From: Quisquiliibacterium transsilvanicum
GTDB lineage: Bacteria; Pseudomonadota; Gammaproteobacteria; Burkholderiales; Burkholderiaceae_E
Assembly (NCBI RefSeq): GCF_014202215.1
Contig: NZ_JACHGB010000001.1
Span: 124,001 to 188,000 of the forward strand
DNA: 64,000 bases
Reading direction: 5' to 3'
Each line of letters starts with the position of its first letter. Within the stretch, counting starts at the first letter, position 1. A program made the position numbers and the translations under genes. Positions 18,368 to 27,343 of the stretch are shown piece by piece. The notes under the pieces are model-generated. The model was not told the origin of the DNA and did not search any database. It worked only from the letters and a program-made list of their open reading frames with translations.

Positions 18368-19384
18368 ATGGATGACCCCAAGCCGCTCGACCCCGCGCAG
18401 GACGGTGCGCACCGCTTCAGCGTTGCGCCGATGCTCGACTGGACCGATCGGCACTGCCGCTTCTTTCACCGGCAGCTGACCGGGCGCGCGCTGCTCTACA
18501 CCGAGATGGTGACCACCGGCGCGCTGCTCCATGGCGACCAGCCGCGGCACCTCGATTTCGACGCTGCCGAGCATCCGGTGGCGCTGCAGCTCGGCGGCAG
18601 CGAGCCCGCGGACCTGGCGCGCTGCGCGCGCCTCGGCGAGCAATGGGGCTACGACGAAATCAACCTGAACTGCGGCTGCCCGAGCGAGCGCGTGCAGCGG
18701 GGCGCTTTCGGGGCCTGCCTGATGGCGGAGCCGGCGCTGGTGCGCGACTGCGTGCGGGCGATGTGCGACGCCGTGGCGATCCCGGTGAGCGTCAAGCACC
18801 GGATCGGCATCGACCGGGTGGAGGACTACGGTTTCGTGCGCGACTTCGTCGGCACCGTGGCCGAGGGCGGGGCGCGCACCTTCATCGTGCATGCCCGCAA
18901 TGCCTGGCTTGCCGGACTGAGCCCGAAGGAGAACCGGGAGATTCCGCCGCTGCGCTACGAATTCGCGACCGCGCTCAAGCGCGACTTTCCCCACCTGTGC
19001 ATCGTGCTCAACGGCGGGCTGCACACGCCCGGCGAGGCGCTCGCGCACCTGGGGCAATTGGACGGGGTGATGCTCGGTCGCGCCGCCTACCACGAGCCCT
19101 GGCTGCTGGCCGGGGTGGATCCGCTCTTCTTCGGGGCCCCGGCGCCTGCGACGGACCGCTTCGACGTCATCGACCCGATGATCGCTTACGCGCGTCGCCA
19201 CGTAGCATCGGGCGGACGGCTGCGCGAAGTCACCCGCCATCTGCTGGGCCTGTTCAACGGCCTGCCGGGCGCCCGGCGCTGGCGGCAGCTGCTGTCAGAC
19301 GCGCGCCGGCTTGCTGCCGACGATCCGGCGCTGATCGCAGAGGCGGCCGACTGCGTGGCGTCGCCGCGCCTGGCGACGTCGTAG
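18368..19384 (+). CDS. dusA: tRNA-dihydrouridine synthase A
   Basis: The 338-residue FMN-dependent enzyme reduces uridine in the tRNA D-loop, mainly positions 20 and 20a in the DusA family. VAPMLDWTDRHCRFF marks the FMN site and NCGCPSERVQRGAFGACLM holds the catalytic Cys104; the RVQ-G-FGACLM form is that of DusA rather than DusB or DusC. Also present are KHRIGID and VMLGRAAYHEPWLL. The ATG at 18368 is taken because the family starts near it; an in-frame ATG at 18314 would add 18 atypical residues lying in the divergent promoter region. Confidence 0.95.
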   Translation: MDDPKPLDPAQDGAHRFSVAPMLDWTDRHCRFFHRQLTGRALLYTEMVTTGALLHGDQPRHLDFDAAEHPVALQLGGSEPADLARCARLGEQWGYDEINLNCGCPSERVQRGAFGACLMAEPALVRDCVRAMCDAVAIPVSVKHRIGIDRVEDYGFVRDFVGTVAEGGARTFIVHARNAWLAGLSPKENREIPPLRYEFATALKRDFPHLCIVLNGGLHTPGEALAHLGQLDGVMLGRAAYHEPWLLAGVDPLFFGAPAPATDRFDVIDPMIAYARRHVASGGRLREVTRHLLGLFNGLPGARRWRQLLSDARRLAADDPALIAEAADCVASPRLATS

Positions 19385-19454
19385 CGGGGCTCCCTGGCGG
19401 GCGCTCCGGGCAGCCAGTCGCGGCAGGCGACCGCGTCAGGCGCGCCGAGCGCCG

Positions 19455-21218
19455 CTAGTCCCGGGGCAGTGCCGCGTGGGAAGGCACGGGGATGGCCGCC
19501 ATCCGCAAGGCCCGCTGCTGGTCGAGGAGGACCTGGACCGCCTCGCGCGGGATGCCGCAGTGCTCGGTGACCGCGCCGGCCAGCTGCAGGCCGGCTTCGA
19601 GGGTCTCGGGAATCACGGTGGTCGCGCCGGCTTCGATCAGCGCCCCGGCGTGCGCTTCATCGCGGGCGCGGGCCAGGATGGGCAGGTCCGGCGCCGCCGC
19701 GCGGATCGCCCGTACCGCGCGCAACGCGGCCGGCGCATCGTCCATCGTGAGCACAGCTGCGCTGGCCGACTGCACGCGGAGCGCCTTGAGGAGCTCGGCG
19801 CGACCGGCATCGCCGACGAAGACCGGCAGACCGCGGCGGTGATGTTCGCCGGCAGCCGCGGCGTCGTTGTCGAGCGCAGCCCAGGGGATCTGGCGCTGCT
19901 CGAGGATTTCGGCCACCAGGCGCCCGACGCGGCCGAAGCCGGCGATCACGACGTGGTCCTGCAGGCTGGGCAGGTCCGGCATGGCGTCGGCGACGGCGGC
20001 CTGTCCGCGCGCGCTGAGGCGGCCCGCCAGCGTCCGGCCCAGGCTCGCCGCGAGCGGGGTGATCATCATCGAGAGTCCGACGACCAGCATCATGAAACGC
20101 GCAGTGGGGTCGGGCAGCAGGCCGCTCGCCAGCGCCACGCCGATCACGATGAACGCGAACTCGCCGCCCTGGCCGAGCATCAGCCCGGCCTCGAGCGCGG
20201 TGGCCCGCGGCAGCCCGTGCAGGACCAGCACGCCGGCAGTCAGCAGCGCCTTGATCGCGAACAGCCCGAGCACCGAGAGCGGCAGCCAGACCGGATCGCG
20301 GACGATCGCCATCAGATCGATGTTCATGCCGACCGACAGGAAGAAGAGCCCCATCAGCAGCTGCCGGAAGGGCTCGATCATCACCTCGATCTCGTGCCGG
20401 TACTCGGTCTCGGCGAGCACCAGGCCGGCGAGCAGCGCGCCCAGCGCCATCGACAGGCCGGCGAGCTGCGTCAGGCTGGCGATGCCGAGGGCGCACAGCA
20501 CGGTGAGCGCCATCAGCACGTCGGGCTGGCGGCCGGATGCCATCTGCCGGAACACCGGCCGAACCACCCGGCTGCCCACGCCGTAGATGATCACGATCGC
20601 CGCGACTGCCTTCAGCAGCGACAGGCCCAGCGCCGGCAGCAGCGCGTCGGTTCCCTTGCCCAGCGCCTGGGCGAGAATCATCACCGGCACCACGGCCAGG
20701 TCCTGGAACAGCAGCACGGAGAAGGTCGCCCTGCCGAGCTGGGTGCCGAGCTGGCGCTGGCTGGCCAGCAGCTGGATCACGATCGCAGTCGACGAGAACG
20801 AGAGCACGAGGCCGAGCATCACCGCGGTCTGCGGCGGATTGCCGAACAGCCAGGCGACGAGGCCGACGGCGAGGCTGCACACCACGACCTGGGCGGTGCC
20901 GGCGCCGAACACCCAGCGGCGCATCGCCCACATTCGCCCCACCGACAGGTCGAGGCCGATCGCGAACATCAGGAACAGGACGCCGACCTCGGCGAGCGCC
21001 AGTGCGCCTTCCTCCCGCGGGATGGTGAACCAGCCGATCCAGGGGGCCTGCTGCGCGAAGGCGCCGAGTCCGAAGGGTCCGAGCGCCGCGCCGACCACCA
21101 GGAAGCCGAGCACCGCATGGACGCGCAGGCGCTGCAGCAGCGGGATGAGCAGCCCCGCCAGTGCCAGGAAGACGAGGGTTTCGCGCAGGTGGGGGAGGGT
21201 GGTGGCGTGCTCGGTCAT
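19455..21218 (-). CDS. KefB-type monovalent cation:proton antiporter (CPA2) with RCK domain
   Basis: The 587-residue inner-membrane protein has about twelve hydrophobic segments in residues 10-400, including GVLFLMFAIGLDLS, FSSTAIVIQLL and FQDLAVVPVMIL typical of CPA2 exchangers. A TrkA-N (RCK) domain follows, with nucleotide-binding GFGRVG at 427-432. It lacks an obvious C-terminal TrkA-C domain. KefB-type proteins exchange K+ or Na+ for protons and can be controlled by ligands bound at the RCK domain. The start ATG at 21218 overlaps the upstream DUF2069 stop by four bases, so the two are coupled. Confidence 0.9.
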   Translation of the reverse strand: MTEHATTLPHLRETLVFLALAGLLIPLLQRLRVHAVLGFLVVGAALGPFGLGAFAQQAPWIGWFTIPREEGALALAEVGVLFLMFAIGLDLSVGRMWAMRRWVFGAGTAQVVVCSLAVGLVAWLFGNPPQTAVMLGLVLSFSSTAIVIQLLASQRQLGTQLGRATFSVLLFQDLAVVPVMILAQALGKGTDALLPALGLSLLKAVAAIVIIYGVGSRVVRPVFRQMASGRQPDVLMALTVLCALGIASLTQLAGLSMALGALLAGLVLAETEYRHEIEVMIEPFRQLLMGLFFLSVGMNIDLMAIVRDPVWLPLSVLGLFAIKALLTAGVLVLHGLPRATALEAGLMLGQGGEFAFIVIGVALASGLLPDPTARFMMLVVGLSMMITPLAASLGRTLAGRLSARGQAAVADAMPDLPSLQDHVVIAGFGRVGRLVAEILEQRQIPWAALDNDAAAAGEHHRRGLPVFVGDAGRAELLKALRVQSASAAVLTMDDAPAALRAVRAIRAAAPDLPILARARDEAHAGALIEAGATTVIPETLEAGLQLAGAVTEHCGIPREAVQVLLDQQRALRMAAIPVPSHAALPRD

Positions 21219-21580
21219 CGCGGCGGCGTGGCCTGCGTGCCGGAGGCCGCCGCCCGCGCGGCCCGCACGAAGGCGAGGATGGCGCCGAAGGCCAGGCAGG
21301 ACAGCGCGATCTCGCCGCCGGCCAGCAGCGCGCTTGCGCCGCCGTCGCTGGTGGCGCGCACCAGGCCCTCGGCGAGGTAGGCAAGGATGGCCATCGACCA
21401 CCACTGATAGGCCCGGACCCGGCCGCGCGCGATGGCCGGGAGCGCGAGCAGCAGCGGCAGCACCTTGAGCGCGAGCATCGATCCGCCGGGGCGCAGCGGC
21501 GCCAGCCAGAGCTCCCATGCGAGGCCAAGCGCGACGAGCCCAGCGAAGGCGGCAACGGTGAGACGGCGGGCGGATTCCAT
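21215..21580 (-). CDS. DUF2069-family small membrane protein
   Basis: The 121-residue protein has four predicted membrane helices (about residues 8-26, 37-51, 60-74 and 85-105), with the central motif YQWWSMAILAYLAEGLVRA characteristic of DUF2069. Its function is not established. It overlaps the antiporter gene (ATGA), suggesting the two are translated together. A 27-base gap separates it from the divergent YihY-family gene. Confidence 0.82.
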   Translation of the reverse strand: MESARRLTVAAFAGLVALGLAWELWLAPLRPGGSMLALKVLPLLLALPAIARGRVRAYQWWSMAILAYLAEGLVRATSDGGASALLAGGEIALSCLAFGAILAFVRAARAAASGTQATPPR

Positions 21581-21607
21581 TGAGTGGCGAGGCTATCATA
21601 GGCGCGC

Positions 21608-22843
21608 ATGTCCCCTGCGCCCGCCACCTTTGTCCGTCGAGCGCGCGTCCTGGCGCTCGCCCTGGCGCGCCAGGGCGCCCGGCTGCAACTGCCCGAGACC
21701 GCCGCCAGCCTGGTGCTGCTCACGCTGCTCGCCCTGGTTCCGGTGATCACGATCGCGGTGTCGCTGCTCGGGGCGCTGCCGCTGTTCTCACCCTTCAGGG
21801 ATGCGGTGCTCCGCTTCCTCGCAGCCAACTTTCTGCTGCCTTCGTTCAGCGACACGCTGGTGCGGCTGCTCGACCAGTTCTCGGCGAAGGCGAGCGAGCT
21901 TTCGGCGGTGGGCGCCGTGGTGTTCTTCGCCACCGCCTTCACTGCGCTGCTCACGCTGGACCGCACGATGAACAGGATCTGGGCGACGCCGCATCCGAAG
22001 TCGTTCTCGCGCCGCCTCAGCGTCTACTGGACCTTCCTCACCCTGGGCCCCTTGCTGCTGGCCGCCAGCATCGCGGTCAACGGGATGATCGTGAGCGAGC
22101 TGCTGGTGCCGGCCGGGATGCCCGGCGCCGAGCGCGCCTGGCTGCACGTGCTGCCCTGGCTGACCACCCTGGTGGGACTGACGCTGCTGTACCGGCTGGT
22201 GCCGAACGCGCCGGTGCGCTGGGGCGAGGCCTTTGCCGGGGCGCTGGCCGCGGCGATCGTGCTGGAGCTGCTCAAGCGCGGGCTCGCGTTCCAGGTGGCG
22301 CGGCTGCCGACCTACACGGTGGTCTACGGAACCTTCGCGGCGCTGCCGCTGTTCCTGATCTGGCTCTACCTGCTGTGGCTGACCATCCTCGCCGGGGCGC
22401 TGCTCGCGGCCAGCATCCCCTACTGGGGCGCCGGCATGACGGTGCACCTGGCGTCGAGCGTGGCCGACCGGTTCCAGATGGCCGAGGGCGCGCTCGATGC
22501 GCTGGCGCGGGCCGCGCGCGAAGGGCGTCCGTCGGTCTCGGTGGGCGAACTGCGCGAGCTGTTCGATGGCGATCCGGCGCGGGCCGTGGAGACGGCGCGG
22601 ATGCTCGCCCGGCTGGGCTACATCGACCGCTACTGGCGGCTTGTCGAGACCTCCGGCGATGCCGAACGCGCCATCTGGGAGGAGCGCTGGGCGCTGGCGC
22701 CCGGGGCTGGCCAGCGCACCCTCAGGCCATTGTTCGAGTGGCTGTGGCGGGGGGAGCCCTCGGGCCGGGCCTCGCTTGCGGTGGAGGACTTCGACCTGGC
22801 GCGCATCGATCTGCCGCTGGCCGAGACGGCGAAGCCCGGCTGA
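21608..22843 (+). CDS. YihY/BrkB-family inner membrane protein
   Basis: The 411-residue protein has a YihY domain of six hydrophobic segments (about residues 30-285), including LLTLLALVPVITIAVSLLG, FFATAFTALLTLDRTMNRIW and PLFLIWLYLLWLTILAGALLAA. A roughly 120-residue cytoplasmic tail with a winged-helix-like pattern (VSVGELRELFDGDPARAVETARMLARLGYI) follows. Members were once called ribonuclease BN by mistake; no enzymatic role is proven. It stands alone, divergent from the DUF2069-antiporter unit. Confidence 0.88.
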   Translation: MSPAPATFVRRARVLALALARQGARLQLPETAASLVLLTLLALVPVITIAVSLLGALPLFSPFRDAVLRFLAANFLLPSFSDTLVRLLDQFSAKASELSAVGAVVFFATAFTALLTLDRTMNRIWATPHPKSFSRRLSVYWTFLTLGPLLLAASIAVNGMIVSELLVPAGMPGAERAWLHVLPWLTTLVGLTLLYRLVPNAPVRWGEAFAGALAAAIVLELLKRGLAFQVARLPTYTVVYGTFAALPLFLIWLYLLWLTILAGALLAASIPYWGAGMTVHLASSVADRFQMAEGALDALARAAREGRPSVSVGELRELFDGDPARAVETARMLARLGYIDRYWRLVETSGDAERAIWEERWALAPGAGQRTLRPLFEWLWRGEPSGRASLAVEDFDLARIDLPLAETAKPG

Positions 22844-22876
22844 CCGGCGCTGGAGCCAGACGAACGGCGCTGGAGC

Positions 22877-23698
22877 TCAGGCCCCGACGGGCGCGGGCCG
22901 CTCCATCCCGGCGAGGAAGCCGCGCAGCGCGGCCAGCACTGCGTCGGGTCGCTCGTCTGTCATCGCGTGGCCGCAGCCCGGGATCTCGACGATGCTGGCG
23001 TCGGGCATCGCGTCGATCAGGCTGCGCGCTCCGCGCAGCGGCGTCATCATGTCGCGCGCGCCGAGCACGAACAGCGCGGGGCAGCTCATCGCCCCGGCGC
23101 GCTCCAGGCCGCCTTCGTAGGCGTTGCAGGCGTTGAAGTCGTTGAACAGCACGCCCGGCTTCTGGCGCTCCATCAGCCGCCGCCCCTGGTTCAGCACCGA
23201 GAAGCCGGGACCTGGAGACCCCGGCCGGTGCGTGATGCCGGTTCTCGACCACATGTTGATCATGTCGAATGCGCTGGCCTCGTCCTCGCGCGCCGCGGCG
23301 AGCAGCGCGTCGGACACCTTCATCGGGAAGGCGGTGCCCACCAGGGCGACGCGATCGACGCGCGAGGGCTCGCTGCCCGCGGCCTCGATCGCGATCAGCG
23401 AGCCCATGCTGTGGCCGACGATGGCCGCGCGCCGGACGCCGGCGGCGTCGAGCAGCCGCAGCACCCAGTCGCTCATCGCTTCGATGGTGGTCAGCAGGGG
23501 TCCTTCGCTGCGCCCGTGGCCGGGCAGGTCGACGGCCAGCACCGAATACCCGTGATGGGCGAGGTAGCGCGTCTGCAGGATCCAGATGCTGTGGTCCTGC
23601 TGTCCGCCGTGGACGAAGACGACGGTGGGTAGGGCAGGGTCGAAGATCCTGCCGCCCGTATAGGCATAGGCCTTGCGGCCCGCGACGTCGAGGAGCAT
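22877..23698 (-). CDS. Alpha/beta-fold hydrolase
   Basis: The 273-residue protein has the complete alpha/beta hydrolase triad: nucleophile Ser97 in GHSMG, Asp216 in GARDMMTP and His244 in GCGHAM, with an oxyanion HGG at 30-32. There is no signal peptide, so it is cytoplasmic. The substrate cannot be told; similar proteins include lactonases and esterases. It lies 57 bases after the O-acetylhomoserine sulfhydrylase on the same strand and may be co-transcribed with it, which would fit a homoserine-ester hydrolase but does not prove it. Confidence 0.85.
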   Translation of the reverse strand: MLLDVAGRKAYAYTGGRIFDPALPTVVFVHGGQQDHSIWILQTRYLAHHGYSVLAVDLPGHGRSEGPLLTTIEAMSDWVLRLLDAAGVRRAAIVGHSMGSLIAIEAAGSEPSRVDRVALVGTAFPMKVSDALLAAAREDEASAFDMINMWSRTGITHRPGSPGPGFSVLNQGRRLMERQKPGVLFNDFNACNAYEGGLERAGAMSCPALFVLGARDMMTPLRGARSLIDAMPDASIVEIPGCGHAMTDERPDAVLAALRGFLAGMERPAPVGA

Positions 23699-23755
23699 CG
23701 GTTCAGTCTCCGGTGGCAGCGCCGGGAGGAGAGGGGGCGCGCGGCGCGCTCGCAG

Positions 23756-25051
23756 TCATCGCTTACCCGCCGCCTTGAAGGCCCGCTTGAGGTCGTCGAC
23801 CAGGTCGTCCGGATCTTCCAGGCCGACCGACAGGCGCAGCGTGCCTTCGCCGATGCCGGCTGCGGCCAGCGCCGCCGCGTCCATCCTGAAGTGGGTGGTC
23901 GAAGCCGGATGGATCACCAGGGAGCGCGCGTCGCCGACATTGGCCAGGTGCGAAAAGATCTGCAGCGACTCGACGAAGCGCCTGCCGGCCGCTCGGTCGC
24001 CCGCGAGGTCGAAGCTGAAGACGGCCCCCGCGCCGCGCGGCAGCAAGCGCTTCGCGAGCGCATGGTCCGGGTGGGACTCGAGCATCGGGTGGGACACTTT
24101 CGAGACCATCGGATGGCCGGCGAGGAACTCGGCCAGGCGCATCGCGTTATCGACGTGGCGCGCCATCCGCAGCGGCAGCGTCTCGATCCCCTGCAGGATC
24201 TGGAAGGCGTTCATCGGACTGAGGCAGGCGCCGAAGTCGCGCAGGCCCTCGCGGCGGGCACGCAGCAGGAAGGGCGCGACCGTCGATTCCTCGGCGAACA
24301 CCATGCCGTGGAAGCCCTCGTAGGGTTCGGTTAGCTCGGGGAACTTGCCCGACGCCAGCCAGTCGAACTGGCCGGAGTCCACCAGCAGGCCGCCGACCAC
24401 CGTGCCGTGGCCGCAGAGGAACTTGGTGGCCGAGTGATAGACGAGGTCGGCGCCGTGATCGAAAGGGCGGATCAGCCACGGGGTGGTGAAGGTGGAATCG
24501 ACCAGCAGCGGCACGCCGTGCCCGTGGGCGATTTCGGCCACGCGCGCGATGTCGAGAACGTCGAGCCCGGGGTTGCCCAGCGTCTCGCCGAACAGCAGCC
24601 GGGTTTCGGGTCGCAGCGCGGCGCGCCAGGCGTCGACATCGCGCGGGTCGACGAAGGTGGTGTCGATGCCGAAGCGGCGCAGCGTGTAGTCGAGCAGGTT
24701 GTGCGAGCCGCCGTACAGCGCCCTGGAGGCGACGATGTGCGAACCGGCGCCGGCCAGCGTCGCGATCGCCAGGTGCAGCGCCGCCTGTCCGCTGGCCGTT
24801 GCGATCGCGCCGACGCCCCGCTCCAGCGCCGAGATGCGCTCTTCGAGCACCGCCACCGTCGGGTTCGTGATCCGGGAGTAGACGTGGCCGGACTGTTCCA
24901 TGTTGAACAGTGCGGCCGCCTGGTCCGAATCCTTGAAGACGAAGGCGGTGGACAGGTATATGGGGGTGGCGCGGGCGCCGTGGTCGGAGTCGGGCAGGGC
25001 GCCGGCATGCAGCGCGAGCGTGTCGAAACCGTGGTAATCGCGTTGGCTCAT
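23756..25051 (-). CDS. metY: O-acetylhomoserine sulfhydrylase/aminocarboxypropyltransferase
   Basis: The 431-residue PLP enzyme belongs to the Cys/Met metabolism fold-type I family. Lys210 in YHSATKF binds PLP, and YSRITNPTVAVLEERI and ASGQAALHLAI are cofactor and interface motifs. The length and the long segment after the PLP lysine (FDWLASGKFPELTEPYEGFH) are those of MetY-type enzymes rather than the shorter MetB, MetC or MetZ. It makes homocysteine from O-acetylhomoserine and sulfide in methionine synthesis. AGGA lies 8 bases before the ATG. No SAM riboswitch is evident upstream. Confidence 0.92.
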   Translation of the reverse strand: MSQRDYHGFDTLALHAGALPDSDHGARATPIYLSTAFVFKDSDQAAALFNMEQSGHVYSRITNPTVAVLEERISALERGVGAIATASGQAALHLAIATLAGAGSHIVASRALYGGSHNLLDYTLRRFGIDTTFVDPRDVDAWRAALRPETRLLFGETLGNPGLDVLDIARVAEIAHGHGVPLLVDSTFTTPWLIRPFDHGADLVYHSATKFLCGHGTVVGGLLVDSGQFDWLASGKFPELTEPYEGFHGMVFAEESTVAPFLLRARREGLRDFGACLSPMNAFQILQGIETLPLRMARHVDNAMRLAEFLAGHPMVSKVSHPMLESHPDHALAKRLLPRGAGAVFSFDLAGDRAAGRRFVESLQIFSHLANVGDARSLVIHPASTTHFRMDAAALAAAGIGEGTLRLSVGLEDPDDLVDDLKRAFKAAGKR

Positions 25052-25296
25052 GCGGCGATCCTAGCATGGGGGGGGCGGGGTCCGAGGGGTCTGAGCCCCG
25101 GTCAGTGGCTCGGCTGGTGTGCCTCCGTCGGGGGGGCTGGCCGGCGCCGATCGTCGGGCGCGCACCGCCCCGATTGGCCAAACGCGACGGGAAGCCTTAC
25201 CCTCCCCGGCCGACGCTGGGACAATACGGTCAGGTTGCGCGCAGTGCGTTCGCGTCGCCGCCGCCAGCCGCCCAAGCGAAGCAGGAGCGTAGGAAG

Positions 25297-26952
25297 ATGA
25301 GCGAGAAACCGGTGTACAGGGTGGGGGCCGCGGGCCTCGATCCCCGCGACTGGCGGCTGATCGAGATCGTGTTCCGGCATAGCCAGTACAACCGGTTCGA
25401 GTTTCGGCTGGCCGCGCGGATCGATGCCGAGACGATCGACGTGCTGATCGCGAATCCCGCCGACCCGGATGGGGTGGAGGCCCTGGCCTGCATTGGCGAG
25501 GCGTCGCGGCGGATTCCCTTCGTCGAGGCGGTGCCGCGCGGCGCGTCGGCCTCGTCGCCGCACGCGATCTCGATCGAGCGCCTCACCCTCCAACTGCTGC
25601 CGGTTTTGAACCGGGTGGTCGAACTCGAACTGCAGGGTGCGGTGGCGGGTGCATCCGTGGATGCGGTGTCGACGGATGTCGGCGCGGTACCGGAGTCGGT
25701 CGCAAAGGCCGGGGTTCCAGCCGACGCCGGGGCCCTTGCCGGGACGGTTGCCGACCGCGGGACGGTCGCCGATTCCGGGACGGTCGCCGATTCCGGGACG
25801 GTCGCCGATGCCGGGACGGTCGCCCATGCCGGGACGGTCGCCGATGCCGGGACGGTCGCCGATGCCGGGACGGTCGCCCATGCCGGGACGGTCGCCGATG
25901 CCGGGACGGTCGCCGATGCCGGGGGCGACGCAGCCGCGGCATCGGAGCCGTTGCCGGAGCCCGCTGGGCCGTGGACCCCGGGCCGTCTGGAAGGCTCCCT
26001 TGCCGCGCCGCTGCTGCAGCGGTCCGCGAATCCGCTGGCGCCGCACGGATCGCTGCCACTGCGCGGTGAGGCGCCAGCCCCCTCCGAGCCCAACGTCGCC
26101 CGGCAAACCGCCACTGGCGAGCCCGCCCATCCGGCGCGGGACGCTGCGGTTCGCGCAGGAATGCACGCTTCCCGGCCGGCGCCTGCGGTCGCAACGGCCT
26201 CGGCAGCGCCCGCTGTGCCCTCGGCCGTGGCACCGCCGCCGGGCCGGCTCGCCGAGCAGCCGGCGCAGTCCCTCAACCCGCTTGCGCCGCGCCCCGATCA
26301 GCTCATGCCGGACACCGCAGCCCGTCCGCCCGCCGGGAGCTCGCCGGCTCCCCGGCAGCCGGTCCAGCGGCCGCAGCCCTCCAGGGGGGATGCCGCGGCG
26401 GCCGCGGCGCGCTCCAACCTGGTGAGCTTCCCGCGCCAGGGCGCCGGCGAGCGCGGCGCCACGACGCGGCTGCGCGTGCTGGTGGTCGACGACAGTCCGA
26501 CAGTGCGCCGCCAGCTCGGGCTCGCCTTCGATCGTCTGGGGCTCGAGTGCGAAGCAGCGTCCAGCGCCGCGGAGGCTCTGCGCAGCCTGGACGAAGGCCA
26601 TTTCGACCTGATCCTGGTCGACGTGGTAATGCCCGACATGGACGGCTACCGGCTCACGCGGGAGATCAAGCGCAACCGGCGGCTTCGCGGCCTGCCTGTG
26701 ATCATCCTGACCAGCCGCTCCTCGCCTTTCGATCTTGCCCGCGGCGCCCTGGCCGGCTGCGACACCTACCTGACCAAACCGGTGCCGTTCCGGGCGCTGG
26801 AAAAGGCGGTGCTCAGGCAGTTGCGACGCTCGCTTGCGATCGACGATCTCGGCGCCTTGGTGCGCAGCGCCGCCGAGCCGGCTGCGCCGGAGCCCCCGGC
26901 GTCGACGGCAGCGCAGACGCTGGGGCGCGTCGCGCGCCTGTTCGGCCGCTGA
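25297..26952 (+). CDS. pilG: PilG-like response regulator with long N-terminal extension
   Basis: The 551-residue protein ends in a full receiver domain (about 392-515): Asp398/Asp399, phospho-acceptor Asp442 in LVDVVMPDMDG, and the LTKP lysine. P. aeruginosa PilG is only about 135 residues. Residues 1-115 resemble a degenerate receiver: VLIANPADPDG stands where a phosphorylation site would be, and ISIERLTLQLLPVLNRV resembles the last helix. Residues 149-208 are ten GTVADx repeats, then a Pro/Ala-rich linker. As first gene of the pilGHIJ-chpA operon it should relay phosphate from ChpA to the pilus extension machinery. AGGA precedes ATG 25297. Confidence 0.85.
   Translation: MSEKPVYRVGAAGLDPRDWRLIEIVFRHSQYNRFEFRLAARIDAETIDVLIANPADPDGVEALACIGEASRRIPFVEAVPRGASASSPHAISIERLTLQLLPVLNRVVELELQGAVAGASVDAVSTDVGAVPESVAKAGVPADAGALAGTVADRGTVADSGTVADSGTVADAGTVAHAGTVADAGTVADAGTVAHAGTVADAGTVADAGGDAAAASEPLPEPAGPWTPGRLEGSLAAPLLQRSANPLAPHGSLPLRGEAPAPSEPNVARQTATGEPAHPARDAAVRAGMHASRPAPAVATASAAPAVPSAVAPPPGRLAEQPAQSLNPLAPRPDQLMPDTAARPPAGSSPAPRQPVQRPQPSRGDAAAAAARSNLVSFPRQGAGERGATTRLRVLVVDDSPTVRRQLGLAFDRLGLECEAASSAAEALRSLDEGHFDLILVDVVMPDMDGYRLTREIKRNRRLRGLPVIILTSRSSPFDLARGALAGCDTYLTKPVPFRALEKAVLRQLRRSLAIDDLGALVRSAAEPAAPEPPASTAAQTLGRVARLFGR
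25741..25920 (+). repeat. Ten 18-bp in-frame tandem repeats (GTVADx) in pilG
   Basis: Ten uninterrupted copies of an 18-base unit close to gggacggtcgccgatgcc encode GTVADR, GTVADS twice, then GTVADA and GTVAHA variants. Copies 4-10 are almost identical and show a higher-order period of three units (ADA, AHA, ADA). The frame is kept whatever the copy number. There are no spacers, so this is a minisatellite and not a CRISPR array. Confidence 0.95.
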
Positions 26953-26971
26953 TGCCGCACTGCGGAGCGGC

Positions 26972-27343
26972 ATGGTGACGCAGGCCCGGCTGGCGCTGGT
27001 AGTCGACGATTTCGCGCCCGAGCGCGAGCGGATCGGCGGAATTCTTGCCGGTGCCGGCTGGCGGGTGAGCGTGGCGGCGAGCGGCGAGGACGCGCTCGCG
27101 CGGGCTCGCCGGGAGCGGCCCGAGATCATCTTCATGGACATCGTGATGCCCGGCATGGACGGCTTCGAAGCCTGTCGGCGGCTTGCCGACGACCCCCACA
27201 CCCGCGCGATCCCGGTCGTGTTCGTCTCCACCAAGTGCCAGCGTGCCGATCAGGTCTGGGCGCGAATGCAGGGCGGCAGGGAACTGATCGGCAAGCCGTA
27301 TTCACCGTCGCAACTGGTCGGGGCGCTCCGGCATGCCGGCTGA
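26972..27343 (+). CDS. pilH: PilH-like single-domain response regulator
   Basis: The 123-residue protein is a lone receiver domain with Asp12/Asp13, phospho-acceptor Asp56 in IFMDIVMPGMDGFEACRRL, the Ser/Thr switch in VVFVSTK and the lysine in LIGKPYSP. PilH is thought to act as a phosphate sink or retraction output opposing PilG. The ATG at 26972 lies 19 bases after the pilG stop; a GTG one codon later is possible. The end overlaps pilI by 11 bases. Confidence 0.88.
   Translation: MVTQARLALVVDDFAPERERIGGILAGAGWRVSVAASGEDALARARRERPEIIFMDIVMPGMDGFEACRRLADDPHTRAIPVVFVSTKCQRADQVWARMQGGRELIGKPYSPSQLVGALRHAG

Noticed and set aside
21608-22843. Ribonuclease BN
   Set aside because: The YihY family was given this name in error; the sequence is an integral membrane protein without nuclease motifs.
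25741-25920. Repeat array considered as CRISPR
   Set aside because: Units are contiguous, without spacers, in frame and coding for GTVADx in pilG.
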